Source of the DNA: Permianibacter fluminis
GTDB lineage: Bacteria > Pseudomonadota > Gammaproteobacteria > Enterobacterales > Permianibacteraceae
Assembly: GCF_013179735.1 (NCBI RefSeq)
Contig: NZ_JABMEG010000002.1
Span: 124,001-188,000, forward strand
Direction: 5' to 3'
DNA: 64,000 nt
Position 1 is the stretch's first letter, and each line of letters opens with the position of its first letter. The notes beneath the pieces are model-generated. The model was not told the DNA's origin. It saw nothing but the letters and a program-made list of their open reading frames with translations, and made no database searches. Both the position numbers and the translations under genes were made by a program. Of the stretch, positions 52,816 to 61,417 are shown piece after piece.

Positions 52816-55113
52816 ATGTTGCGTTGGGCTGCAGGTCTCTCGTTAGTAAAACGTTCACTATTCAGCACAGGCGTGATGGCAATGGCAGGCATGTACGGAA
52901 CCACGGTAACGGCCGAGCAGCTGACGCTGGAGCGGCTGTATCAAGATCCGTCGTTGTCCGGGCCGGTGCTGCAAGGCGCGCAGTTTTCGCCGGATGGCGA
53001 GCGCATCACGTTTTTGCGCGCGACCGAAGGCGACCGTCAGGATCTCTGGCAGTACCAGACCGGTAGCGGCGAAATCAGCCAGCTGGTTGATGCCAGCGCC
53101 CTGACCGGCGGCGAAGAAAACCTGTCGGCGGAAGAACAGGCACGGCGCGAGCGGCAACGGGTCAGTGGTTCGGGCATTGTCAGTTATCAATGGTCGCCGG
53201 ATGGCCAGTCGCTGTTGTTCCCGCTTGCGGGTCAACTTTATCTGTACAACGTTGGGCAGGGCTCGACGACCGCAACCGGCAACGGCACCCGCGTGCTCGG
53301 CAATGGTGGCGATATCACCGATGTCCGGTTTTCCTCGCTCGGTCGTTATGTCTCGCTGGTGCGCGAGCAGAATTTGTTCGTCATCGATGTGCAAAGCGGA
53401 CGCGAACGGCAATTGACCGTTGAAGGCGGCGGTCCGGTCAAATTCGGCATGGCCGAATTTGTTGCCCAGGAAGAGATGGATCGCGACACCGGTTACTGGT
53501 GGTCGCCCAATGATCAATACCTGGCGTTCACTCGCGTTGACGAGTCGGCGATTGGCGTCGAGCAGCGCTATGAACAAGGCAAGGACGGTTTGACCATCGT
53601 CAGCCAGCGCTATCCGCGTGCCGGCAAAGCCAATGCCAAGGTCCAGCTCGGAGTCATGGATTTGCTCGATGGCCATATCAACTGGATTGATCTGGGCAAA
53701 GATGACGACATCTATCTGGCGCGGGTGGATTGGTTGCCGGATTCGCGGCAGCTGGCCATTCAGCGGCAAAGCCGCGATCAGAAAAAACTGGATCTGATCG
53801 TGCACGACACCCTGACCGGTCGCAGCCAGATTTTGATCAGCGAGACCAGCCCGACCTGGGTCAATCTGCACAGTGATTTGCGTTTCCTGAAAACCCGGTC
53901 GCAGTTTGTCTGGGCCTCGGAGCGCAGCGGTTTCAAGCACCTGTATCTGTATGATCGCACCGGTAAACTGGTCAAGCCGTTGACCGAAGGGCCGTGGCAA
54001 ATCGAAGAGCTGAAAGCCATCGATGAAGCCAATAACCGGGTCTGGTTCACCGGCTATGCCGACTCCGCGATGGAACTGCATCTGTACAGCGTATCGCTCG
54101 ACGGCGGCCCGATTCAGAAAATGACCCAGGGTGAGGGCTGGCACAACACCACGGTGTCGGATGACGGCGAATTCTTTCTCGACAATTTCTCGTCACCGAG
54201 CCAGCCGCCGCTGGTGCGCGTGCATCGCCGCGATGGCTCGCTTGCCACCGTTCTGCTCGACAATACCTTGAATGGCAGCCATCCGTATGCGCCGTACCTG
54301 AGCGATGATGTCCAGCCAACGTTTGGCAGCATCAAGTCGGCCGATGGTCAGGATTTGTATTACCGGCTGTATCAGCCAGCCAAGCTGGAGCCGGGCAAAA
54401 AATATCCGGTGATTGTCGATGTCTATGGCGGTCCGCATGGTGCCCGGGTGCAGAAGAGCTGGGACAGTCGCAATGCCTTCTGGCACAAGCTGATGGCGCA
54501 GAAAGGCTTCTTTGTGTTCTCGCTGGACAATCGCGGCACCAATCGCCGCGGCGTCCGTTTCGAGGCGCCGATTCATCGTCAGTTGGGCGCCATTGAAGTG
54601 GCCGATCAGCAAGCCGGTGTGGCATTTTTGCGCAGCTTGCCGCAGGTTGATGGCAAGCGCATTGGTGTGTTCGGCTGGAGCTATGGTGGCTACATGACGC
54701 TGATGATGCTGATGCAGGCACCGCAGGATTTTGTCGCTGGCGTTTCGGTGGCACCGGTAACCGACTGGACCCTGTATGACACGCACTACACCGAGCGTTA
54801 CCTCGGCAATCCGGCCGAGAACAAAGACGGCTACGCCAAGAGTGCGGTCATGCCTTATGTCGACAAATTGCAAGGCAAGCTGCTGCTGGTCCATGGCATG
54901 GCCGATGACAATGTGCTGTTCCTGAACTCGGCCGAGCTCATCAATACCTTGCAGCGCAAAAACAAACCGTTTGAATTGATGCTGTATCCGGGCAGCAAGC
55001 ACGGCATCACCGGCCGCGATTTGCGCTTGCATCTGTTCAGCCAAATCACCGACTTCTTCCAGCGCCAGCTGGGCGGGCCCGAGCCGGCGGCTGTGACTGC
55101 CGGCGCAAATTGA
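52816..55113 (+). CDS. S9 family peptidase, dipeptidyl peptidase IV-like (exported)
   Basis: Serine peptidase of 765 residues: an N-terminal signal or anchor segment, a DPPIV_N beta-propeller (about 60-480) with 'GMAEFVAQEEMDRDTGYWWSP' (the double-Glu motif that binds the substrate amino terminus), and an alpha/beta hydrolase domain. The triad is Ser622 ('GWSYGGYM'), Asp697/698 ('HGMADDNVLF') and His729 ('GSKHGITG'). The Glu-Glu pair argues for exo-dipeptidyl activity, as in bacterial DPP4. AAGGAAGA precedes the ATG. It is monocistronic and probably periplasmic, providing dipeptides from proteins. Confidence 0.93.
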   Translation: MLRWAAGLSLVKRSLFSTGVMAMAGMYGTTVTAEQLTLERLYQDPSLSGPVLQGAQFSPDGERITFLRATEGDRQDLWQYQTGSGEISQLVDASALTGGEENLSAEEQARRERQRVSGSGIVSYQWSPDGQSLLFPLAGQLYLYNVGQGSTTATGNGTRVLGNGGDITDVRFSSLGRYVSLVREQNLFVIDVQSGRERQLTVEGGGPVKFGMAEFVAQEEMDRDTGYWWSPNDQYLAFTRVDESAIGVEQRYEQGKDGLTIVSQRYPRAGKANAKVQLGVMDLLDGHINWIDLGKDDDIYLARVDWLPDSRQLAIQRQSRDQKKLDLIVHDTLTGRSQILISETSPTWVNLHSDLRFLKTRSQFVWASERSGFKHLYLYDRTGKLVKPLTEGPWQIEELKAIDEANNRVWFTGYADSAMELHLYSVSLDGGPIQKMTQGEGWHNTTVSDDGEFFLDNFSSPSQPPLVRVHRRDGSLATVLLDNTLNGSHPYAPYLSDDVQPTFGSIKSADGQDLYYRLYQPAKLEPGKKYPVIVDVYGGPHGARVQKSWDSRNAFWHKLMAQKGFFVFSLDNRGTNRRGVRFEAPIHRQLGAIEVADQQAGVAFLRSLPQVDGKRIGVFGWSYGGYMTLMMLMQAPQDFVAGVSVAPVTDWTLYDTHYTERYLGNPAENKDGYAKSAVMPYVDKLQGKLLLVHGMADDNVLFLNSAELINTLQRKNKPFELMLYPGSKHGITGRDLRLHLFSQITDFFQRQLGGPEPAAVTAGAN

Positions 55114-55231
55114 ACGGGCGGCCGGGCCGGCTGAGCGCGCGGTGAATGGATTCAGCTACAATTCACTCCGCTTCGCCGACACTGCCGGCTGCGAATGGGC
55201 CAGCCCCGTAGTTTATCTGGCCGGAAGCCAT

Positions 55232-55267
55232 CTCAACCCTGCCGCTGCCGAGTGCAGTGCGGGTTGA
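55232..55267 (+). other. Hairpin upstream of ompA-type lipoprotein gene
   Basis: CTCAACCCTGC and GCGGGTTGAG pair over an inner GC-rich part. There is no T-run; it could be a weak terminator for the peptidase gene or a 5'-leader structure. Confidence 0.4.
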
Positions 55268-55320
55268 GCACGCTTCCGGTACTGATGTAATGAGCCACAT
55301 GACCAATGAGGAATGCTCCG

Positions 55321-55971
55321 ATGAAACTGAAGCTGACACTACTGACAGCAGCCGCTTGCGGCACTCTGCTGTTGAACGGTTGCACCGTCAACCCGTATAC
55401 CGGTGAGCAGCAGGCCAGCAAAGCGGTGAAATATGGCGGTATTGCCGCTGCCGTTTGCGGCGCACTCGGCAGCCGTAAAGATCGCGAGCATGCGCTGAAA
55501 TACGCCGCCATTTGCGGTGTCGCCGGTGCCGGCGTCGGCGTTTACATGGATACCCAGGAAGCCAAGCTGCGTCAGGAACTGGAAGGCACTGGCGTGCGCG
55601 TCCAGCGCATTGGCGATGAAATCAAGTTGGTGATGCCGGGCAATATCACCTTCCCGACCAATGAGTCGTCGATTCGTGACGATTTTTATCCGGTGCTCGG
55701 TTCGGTGGCGAAAGTGCTGGCCGAATACAAGGACACCACGCTGGCGGTGTCGGGTCACACCGACAGCACCGGCAAAGCCGATTACAACCAGAACCTGTCG
55801 CAGCAGCGCGCACAAAGCGTCGCCAATTACCTGCGCGGTCAGGGCGTTGCCGGCGAGCGTCTGTCGGCGCGCGGTTATGGCAGCAGCATGCCGATTGCCG
55901 ACAACAAGACCGAAGCCGGTCGCACCGCGAACCGCCGGGTCGAACTGGATCTGGTGCCGATCAGCAAGTGA
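55321..55971 (+). CDS. OmpA family lipoprotein (YiaD/YfiB-like)
   Basis: Lipoprotein of 216 residues. The ATG chosen has GAGGA about 9 bases upstream. The signal peptide ends with the lipobox 'TLLLNGC' (Cys21). A glycine-rich YMGG-like segment follows ('AAVCGALGSRKDREHALKYA', 'CGVAGAGVGVYMDTQEAKLR'), then a complete OmpA C-terminal domain with 'GNITFPTNESSI', 'LAVSGHTDSTGKADYN' and 'TEAGRTANRRVELDL'. It anchors the outer membrane to peptidoglycan. YfiB, the partner of YfiR in Pseudomonas, is of this general type but smaller; whether this one serves the YfiR-like protein of the window is speculative. Confidence 0.9.
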   Translation: MKLKLTLLTAAACGTLLLNGCTVNPYTGEQQASKAVKYGGIAAAVCGALGSRKDREHALKYAAICGVAGAGVGVYMDTQEAKLRQELEGTGVRVQRIGDEIKLVMPGNITFPTNESSIRDDFYPVLGSVAKVLAEYKDTTLAVSGHTDSTGKADYNQNLSQQRAQSVANYLRGQGVAGERLSARGYGSSMPIADNKTEAGRTANRRVELDLVPISK

Positions 55972-55997
55972 TGGCATTGCGGTGAGATAGGGCGGTG

Positions 55998-56030
55998 AGA
56001 AAAGGCGGCGTTGAGCCGCCTTTTTCTTTG
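55998..56030 (+). terminator. Intrinsic terminator
   Basis: AAAAGGCGGC-GTTGA-GCCGCCTTTTT followed by CTTT, 27 bases after the lipoprotein stop codon. Confidence 0.88.
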
Positions 56031-56126
56031 CCGGAAAATTTGCAGCGGTCGAAACGTAATGTTGGTACCACTTGAGATCACGGCGTTGGCGCGACAAGAT
56101 AGCGGCCATCTTGATGGGAGACAGCC

Positions 56127-57050
56127 ATGAGTGAGTCAAAACCGCCGGTGACGACGGTGGTTCCCAGTGTCAGTCGTTCGGATCTGGCGCCAGTTACCGC
56201 GCCACCACCGTCACCGCCGCCACCTGATGCCAGCTTTCCTGAAGATCCGCGCCAGCGCGTGACACCGCATGCCTTTCTGATTGCGCCGCATCTGCTCGGC
56301 AAACCGCTGGCAACACCGAAAGCGCGCGCCTGGGCTATTGCCATCGATTTTGTTCTGGTCGCGTTGCTGAGTCAGGTCGGCAGTTTCCTGTTGGCGGTGG
56401 CGCTGGCGGTGCTGAGCTATCAGTTGATCAGCAAGCGCAGTCAGCTGACACCGCTGGCGCAAACCCGGGCCGGCAAGCTGCCGATTGTGTTGGTGGCGCT
56501 GTTCGTGGGCTGGGCGTTCTTTTCCGGGCTGCATCTCTTCAATGATGACGATGAACCGGATCGCAGCGCCGAAGTAGCCAGCGCAGCCGAAGAGCTGGTG
56601 GCGGCCAATGTCGATGCCGATGTGGCTGCCAATACCGGAGCTGATGCCAACGTCGCGCCATCGCAGCTGGCTGCCGAGCGTGAGCTGAGCAAATTACGGG
56701 CGGAGAACAAGCGCTTGAAGGCGGAAGCAACCGGCTTCAGCGTGATCGAAACGGGCAAAAAAATGCTCGACGATATCGGCTTCGGTTTTGGCTGGGCGGC
56801 CGTGTATTTTTCGCTGCTGACGGCGTGGTGGAAAGGCCAGACCATCGGCAAGCGCATGCTGGGCATCCGGGTGGTGCAGCTCAATGGCCGTGCACTGTCG
56901 GTGTGGGATTGCTTCAATCGCTATGGCGGCTATGCGGCCGGTTTTGCCACGGGTTTGCTTGGCTTCGCGCAAGTCATCTGGGATGACAACCGGCAAGCCA
57001 TTCACGACAAAATCAGCTTTACGGTGGTCGTTGACGAAAACCGTAGTTGA
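56127..57050 (+). CDS. RDD family membrane protein with a large coiled insert
   Basis: Protein of 307 residues. A Pro-rich cytoplasmic N-terminus (about 1-50) leads to the RDD opening 'ARAWAIAIDFVLVALLSQ' and a first helix pair. Next comes an unusual insert of about 100 residues: acidic 'FNDDDEPDRSAEVASAAEEL', Ala-rich, then a coiled coil ('AERELSKLRAENKRLKAEA'). The RDD domain then resumes with 'KGQTIGKRMLGIRVVQLNGR', 'DCFNRYGGYAAG' and the terminal 'DNRQAIHDKISFTVVV'. RDD proteins are poorly characterised inner-membrane proteins. The interrupted domain with a coiled coil is not typical. Confidence 0.83.
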   Translation: MSESKPPVTTVVPSVSRSDLAPVTAPPPSPPPPDASFPEDPRQRVTPHAFLIAPHLLGKPLATPKARAWAIAIDFVLVALLSQVGSFLLAVALAVLSYQLISKRSQLTPLAQTRAGKLPIVLVALFVGWAFFSGLHLFNDDDEPDRSAEVASAAEELVAANVDADVAANTGADANVAPSQLAAERELSKLRAENKRLKAEATGFSVIETGKKMLDDIGFGFGWAAVYFSLLTAWWKGQTIGKRMLGIRVVQLNGRALSVWDCFNRYGGYAAGFATGLLGFAQVIWDDNRQAIHDKISFTVVVDENRS

Positions 57051-57129
57051 ATTGCGTACTGTCATCGGCGCGCGTCAACAGCTCGTCGAAGACTGATCGA
57101 AGACGACCGAATGACGGATCAAAGACTCG

Positions 57130-57513
57130 TCACTGATGCTGGGCCGTCAGCACGAACAGCGCGATCACGCTCAGCAGCGCCAGCGACCACAACAGTGAGC
57201 GCAGGGTCGGCCGGTTGCCGATGTAGCTGATGCCATACGCCAGTCGCAGCAGCACAAACGCAATGGCCAGCGCATCGACACGGCTGGGTTCGACGCCGCT
57301 GATCTGGGCGATGATCACGGCGGCGGCAAACAAGGGGAAGGCCTCAAACGCGTTCAGCTGCGCCCAGTGGGCGCGTTGGCGGGCACCAGAGAGCGCTGCC
57401 AAAAACTCACGCGGCGCCTGGTTGTCGTAACCGCGGCCGGCAAATTTGGCGTAACCCACCCAGAGACAGGGCATCAGTCCGGCAATGGCGACGCAGACAT
57501 AGGCAATGCTCAT
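57130..57513 (-). CDS. MAPEG family membrane protein
   Basis: Four-helix membrane protein of 127 residues of the MAPEG superfamily (microsomal glutathione S-transferase related). Marks are 'CLWVGYAKFAGRGYDNQAPREFLAALSG', 'RAHWAQLNAFEAFPLFAAAVI' and 'RLAYGISYIGNRPTLRSLLW', the usual bacterial MAPEG pattern with Asn-Glu in the second block. AGGAGC precedes the ATG. Glutathione-dependent activity is likely for the family but not shown for this subgroup. Confidence 0.88.
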   Translation of the reverse strand: MSIAYVCVAIAGLMPCLWVGYAKFAGRGYDNQAPREFLAALSGARQRAHWAQLNAFEAFPLFAAAVIIAQISGVEPSRVDALAIAFVLLRLAYGISYIGNRPTLRSLLWSLALLSVIALFVLTAQHQ

Positions 57514-57880
57514 ATTGTTGCTCCTGTAGGCGATGTGCCGGTTGACCCTGCGTTTAAAGGTCCTGCGTTAATACATTCTGCGTCAATCGGTCCTGCGGCA
57601 GAAACGCCTGCCCCGACCGATCCTGACTTGCCGTAGCTTGTTTAGCTCATGTAGATCACATAGTTCGCGTCATCCATGCCGCCCACGCAGTCCCAATCGG
57701 CCTTACGGACTGGCGCCGGATTTCGATCACCCTTCGCGTTTGATCACACGGTAACGCGGTAACAAGTCGGCCCAGACAAAACTGGTAACAAGTCCGCGCT
57801 GTGGGCGTGGGCCAGTTCCGCTTGCCGGCAGTGGTAGCATCCAGCGACCCATTTTCGTCCTTTCTGGCCAGGAGCCGGCA
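57514..57880. other. Gap between divergent genes with degenerate GGTCCTGCG repeats
   Basis: No gene seen. At 57540-57615 a CCTGCGTT / TTCTGCGTC / CCTGCGGC motif recurs every 15-20 bases. Closer to the tldD-like gene are GGTAACAAGTC at 57758-57768 and 57784-57794; the second lies in GACAAAACTGGTAACAAG, which is echoed before the next tldD-like gene. Confidence 0.45.
57775..57794 (+). promoter_or_regulatory. Candidate shared cis element, copy 1
   Basis: GACAAAACTGGTAACAAG lies about 90 bases before the first tldD-like ATG and matches GACAAACTTGGTAACAAA before the second at 15 of 18 positions. It may be a promoter (TTGACA-like plus TGGTAACAA) or operator, or simply a remnant of the gene duplication. 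Confidence 0.3.
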
Positions 57881-59530
57881 ATGCAACGACGCGATTTTCT
57901 GAAGGTGTCCGGTCTTGGTGCGGGCGTGGGGCTCGGCGCGAGCTTGTTGCCGGCAATGAGCCGTGCCATTGCCGCGGAAGAGTTGCTGGCTCCGATGGCC
58001 ACGGCGTTCAAGAAGGCGCTGGCCGATGTTGCCCTCAATGCTGCGACCAAGGCCGGCGCCAGCTACTGTGATGTCCGCATCGGCCGTTATCTGCAGCAGT
58101 TCATCACGACCCGTGACCGCAGCGTTGAAGAAGTGGTCAACGCCGAATCGGTTGGTGCCGGCGTGCGCGTGGTCGCCAATGGCTGCTACGGTTTTGCCGC
58201 GACCAATGTCCTGAGCAAGGAGGCGATTGCGGCGGCGGCGCTGCAGGCGGTGGCGATTGCCAAAGCCAACAGCCGCTTGCAGACCGAGCCGGTTCGCTTG
58301 GCAGCGGTCAAAGGCGTCGGCGACGTGTTCTGGCAGACACCGATCAAGAAAGACTGGCGCGCGGTACCCATCAAGGAAAAGGCCGAGTTGCTGATCGCGG
58401 CCAACAACGCCGGCATCGAGGCCGGTGCCAGCTTCATGCGCTCACAGATGTTCCAGATCAATCAGCAGAAATATTTTGCCTCGACTGACGGCTCTTACAT
58501 CGATCAAGACGTGCACCGGATCTGGACGCCGTTCACCGCCACCGCCGTCGACAAAGCCACCGGCAAGTTTCGCAGCCGGCAAGCGCTGGGCTCACCGGTT
58601 GGCCGTGGTTACGAATGGCTCGATGCTCGTGCCGAGGACAAGCTGCAAGCGCCCGGTGGCGTCACCACGCTGTACAAGCACTCCTACGATCTCATTGAAG
58701 ACGCGCGCGCAGCCGGCCGTCAGGCCAAGGAAAAACTGACCGCCAAATCGGTTGAGCCCGGCAAATACGATCTGGTGCTGGCGCCGGAGCATTTGTTCCT
58801 GACCACGCACGAATCGGTCGGTCACCCGCTCGAACTCGATCGTGTGCTCGGGTACGAAGCCAATTACGCCGGCACCAGTTTTGCCACGCTCGACAAATGG
58901 CAGAGCAAGAAATTTCAGTACGGTTCGAAAATCGTCAATTTCTACGGCGACAAGACCGAGCCGGGCTCGCTCGGTGCGGTGGCGTATGACGACGAAGGCG
59001 TGGCCTGCAAGCGCTGGGATTTGATCAAGGATGGCATTTTGGTGAATTACCAGGCCACGCGCGATCAAGTGCACATGCTGGGCGAAAAGGAATCGCATGG
59101 CTGCAGTTATGCCGACTCCTGGAGCAGCATCCAGTTTCAGCGCATGCCGAATGTGTCATTGGCGCCGGGCAAGGCCAAACTGACGCCGGACGAAATGGTC
59201 AAGGACGTCAAGAAAGGCATTTACATTCTCGGCCGCGGTTCCTATTCCATTGATCAGCAGCGTTACAACTTTCAGTTTGGTGGTCAGCTGTTCTACGAAA
59301 TCAAGGACGGCAAAATCGGCGCCATGCTGGAAGACGTTGCCTATCAGGCCAATACCCAGGATTTCTGGAATGCCTGCAGCGCCATCTGTGATGAGCGCGA
59401 TTGGCGCATGGGCGGTTCGTTCTTTGATGGCAAAGGCCAGCCGGGCCAGGTCAGTGCGGTTTCACATGGTTCAGCAACCGCGCGCTTCGATGGCATTAAT
59501 GTGATTAATACCGCGCGCAAGATCGATTGA
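57881..59530 (+). CDS. TldD family metalloprotease homologue with Tat signal (paralogue 1)
   Basis: Protein of 549 residues. It opens with a twin-arginine signal, 'MQRRDFLKVSGLGAG', and an Ala-type cleavage region ending near 'SRAIAA'. The mature part is TldD-like: 'GASYCDVRIGRYLQQFITTRD', 'GVRVVANGCYGFAATNVLS', the zinc site HExxxH at 310-315 ('TTHESVGHPLELDRVLGYE') and 'GMPN'-like block 'FQRMPNVSLAPGK'. E. coli TldD is cytosolic and about 480 residues; the extra length and export signal are unusual. The C-terminus reads 'FFDGKGQPGQVSAVSHG' where I expect 'CGK-GQ' with a zinc-binding Cys. It begins a cluster with a near-duplicate and a PmbA homologue. Confidence 0.9.
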   Translation: MQRRDFLKVSGLGAGVGLGASLLPAMSRAIAAEELLAPMATAFKKALADVALNAATKAGASYCDVRIGRYLQQFITTRDRSVEEVVNAESVGAGVRVVANGCYGFAATNVLSKEAIAAAALQAVAIAKANSRLQTEPVRLAAVKGVGDVFWQTPIKKDWRAVPIKEKAELLIAANNAGIEAGASFMRSQMFQINQQKYFASTDGSYIDQDVHRIWTPFTATAVDKATGKFRSRQALGSPVGRGYEWLDARAEDKLQAPGGVTTLYKHSYDLIEDARAAGRQAKEKLTAKSVEPGKYDLVLAPEHLFLTTHESVGHPLELDRVLGYEANYAGTSFATLDKWQSKKFQYGSKIVNFYGDKTEPGSLGAVAYDDEGVACKRWDLIKDGILVNYQATRDQVHMLGEKESHGCSYADSWSSIQFQRMPNVSLAPGKAKLTPDEMVKDVKKGIYILGRGSYSIDQQRYNFQFGGQLFYEIKDGKIGAMLEDVAYQANTQDFWNACSAICDERDWRMGGSFFDGKGQPGQVSAVSHGSATARFDGINVINTARKID

Positions 59531-59642
59531 CGGCGCGTGTTCGCCCGGCAGTGATGCACGGCAATACCGCCAGCGCTGGTGTTGGCTGGCTATTGCCGTT
59601 GTCACCGCGGTTGGCAGCAGCGGCGCAGCGGATTACCGATTT

Positions 59643-59662
59643 GACAAACTTGGTAACAAATC
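59643..59662 (+). promoter_or_regulatory. Candidate shared cis element, copy 2
   Basis: GACAAACTTGGTAACAAATC lies about 105 bases before the second tldD-like ATG, directly preceded by TT so that TTGACA is formed. See the first copy for the comparison. No good -10 box is found at 17 bases. Confidence 0.3.
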
Positions 59663-59764
59663 CAAACGCCTCGCCGCAAGGCAGCGCCGAAGGACGGTGC
59701 TAGCTTACCGGGCACCCCCGATGGTGCCGGCAGACCGGTTCCCCATGGGCGCAAGGAGACAAGA

Positions 59765-61402
59765 ATGGAACGACGCGATTTTCTGAAAATCACCGGTATC
59801 GGTGTCGGCACGATGATGGTGCCGGTGATGGGCCGCGCCATTGCGGCGGAAGAATTGCAGGCGCCAATGGCGGTTGCGTTCAAGAAAGAACTGGCCGATG
59901 CCGCGCTCAATGCCGCGACCAAGGCCGGTGCGAGCTACTGCGATGTCCGCATCGGCCGCTACCTGCAGCAATTCATCACCACGCGCGATTTGAACGTTGA
60001 AAACGTCGTCAATACCGAATCGCTCGGTGCAGGTGTTCGTGTTATCGCCAATGGTTGCTACGGCTTTGCCGCGACCAATCTGCTGACCAAAGATGCAGTC
60101 GCTGCTGCAGCGCAGCAAGCCGTTGCCATCGCCAAAGCCAACGCCAGATTGCTGTCTGAGCCGGTTCGTCTTGCCGCCGTCAAAGGCGTCGGCGAAGTCA
60201 GCTGGAAAACGCCCATCAAGAAAGACTGGCGCAATGTGCCAATCAAGGAAAAAGCCGATCTGCTGATCGCGGCCAACAAAGCCGGTCTCGATGCCGGTGC
60301 CAGCTTCATGCAGTCGGTGATGTTCCAGGTCAACCAGCAAAAATATTTTGCCTCGACCGACGGCTCGTATATCGATCAAGACGTGCATCGGTTGTGGGTA
60401 CCGTTCTTTGCTACCGCCGTTGATCAGGCGTCAGGCAAGTTCCGCACCCGGCAGTCGCTTGGCGCGCCAGTCGGCCGTGGTTACGAGTGGCTCGATGCCC
60501 GTCCGGAAGACAAGATTCAAGCGGCTGGCGGTGTCACCACGCTGTACAAGAATTCCTACGACATCATTGAAGATGCTCGTGCCGCCGGTAAACAGGCGAA
60601 AGCAAAAATCAATGCCAAATCGGTGGAAGCCGGCAAGTACGATCTGGTGCTGTCACCCGAGCACATGTACCTGACCACACATGAATCGGTCGGTCACCCG
60701 CTGGAGCTGGATCGCGTGCTCGGCTACGAAGCCAACTACGCCGGCACCAGTTTCGCGACCATGGACAAATGGCAAAGCAAGAAATTCCAGTACGGTTCCA
60801 AGATCGTCAATCTCTATGCCGACAAAATCGAACCGGGTTCGCTCGGCGCGGTGGGCTATGACGACGAAGGTGTGACCTGCAAGCGCTGGGATTTGGTCAA
60901 GGACGGCATTCTGGTCAACTACGAAGCCATTCGCGATCAGGTGCACATGCTAGGCGAAAAAGAATCACATGGCTGCTGCTACGCCGACTCGTGGTCGAGT
61001 GTGCAGTTCCAGCGCATGCCGAACGTGTCGCTGGCGGCCGGCAAAGCCAAGCTGACCCCGGATGAGATGGTTGCCGATGTCAAGAAAGGCATTTACATCG
61101 TCGGTGCCGGCTCGTTCTCGATCGATCAGCAGCGTTACAACTTCCAGTTTGGCGGTCAGCTGTTCTACGAAATCAAGGACGGCAAAATCGCTGGTGAGCT
61201 GGAAGATGTGGCTTACCAAGCCAACACTCAGGACTTTTGGAATGCCTGCACGGCAATCTGTGATGACCGTGACTGGCGCATGGGCGGTTCCTTCTTTGAT
61301 GGCAAAGGCCAACCGGGTCAAATCAGTGCCGTTTCGCACGGCGCTGCCACCGCTCGTTTCAATGGCATCAATGTCATCAACACCGCGCGCAAAATTGGCT
61401 AA
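59765..61402 (+). CDS. TldD family metalloprotease homologue with Tat signal (paralogue 2)
   Basis: Protein of 545 residues, closely similar to the preceding gene over its whole length, so a tandem duplication. It also has a twin-arginine signal ('MERRDFLKITGIGVG', ending near 'GRAIAAEE') and the HExxxH zinc site at 306-311 ('TTHESVGHPLEL'). The same C-terminal change is present ('FFDGKGQPGQISAVSHG'). GCAAGGAGACAAG precedes the ATG. The two copies differ mainly at surface-type positions, suggesting that both are kept under selection. A PmbA homologue follows 15 bases later, in the same transcript. Confidence 0.9.
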   Translation: MERRDFLKITGIGVGTMMVPVMGRAIAAEELQAPMAVAFKKELADAALNAATKAGASYCDVRIGRYLQQFITTRDLNVENVVNTESLGAGVRVIANGCYGFAATNLLTKDAVAAAAQQAVAIAKANARLLSEPVRLAAVKGVGEVSWKTPIKKDWRNVPIKEKADLLIAANKAGLDAGASFMQSVMFQVNQQKYFASTDGSYIDQDVHRLWVPFFATAVDQASGKFRTRQSLGAPVGRGYEWLDARPEDKIQAAGGVTTLYKNSYDIIEDARAAGKQAKAKINAKSVEAGKYDLVLSPEHMYLTTHESVGHPLELDRVLGYEANYAGTSFATMDKWQSKKFQYGSKIVNLYADKIEPGSLGAVGYDDEGVTCKRWDLVKDGILVNYEAIRDQVHMLGEKESHGCCYADSWSSVQFQRMPNVSLAAGKAKLTPDEMVADVKKGIYIVGAGSFSIDQQRYNFQFGGQLFYEIKDGKIAGELEDVAYQANTQDFWNACTAICDDRDWRMGGSFFDGKGQPGQISAVSHGAATARFNGINVINTARKIG

Positions 61403-61417
61403 GGCAGGAGAGAGAAT

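Noticed and set aside
55321-55971. YfiB partner of the YfiR-like protein at 2.3 kb
   Set aside because: It is more than 50 kb away and has a YMGG-like glycine-rich segment not typical of YfiB, so the link is not supported.
57540-57615. Possible tandem repeat or small gene in the GGTCCTGCG region
   Set aside because: Repeats are too degenerate for an array and the open frame lacks a ribosome site; kept only as a note in the gap description.
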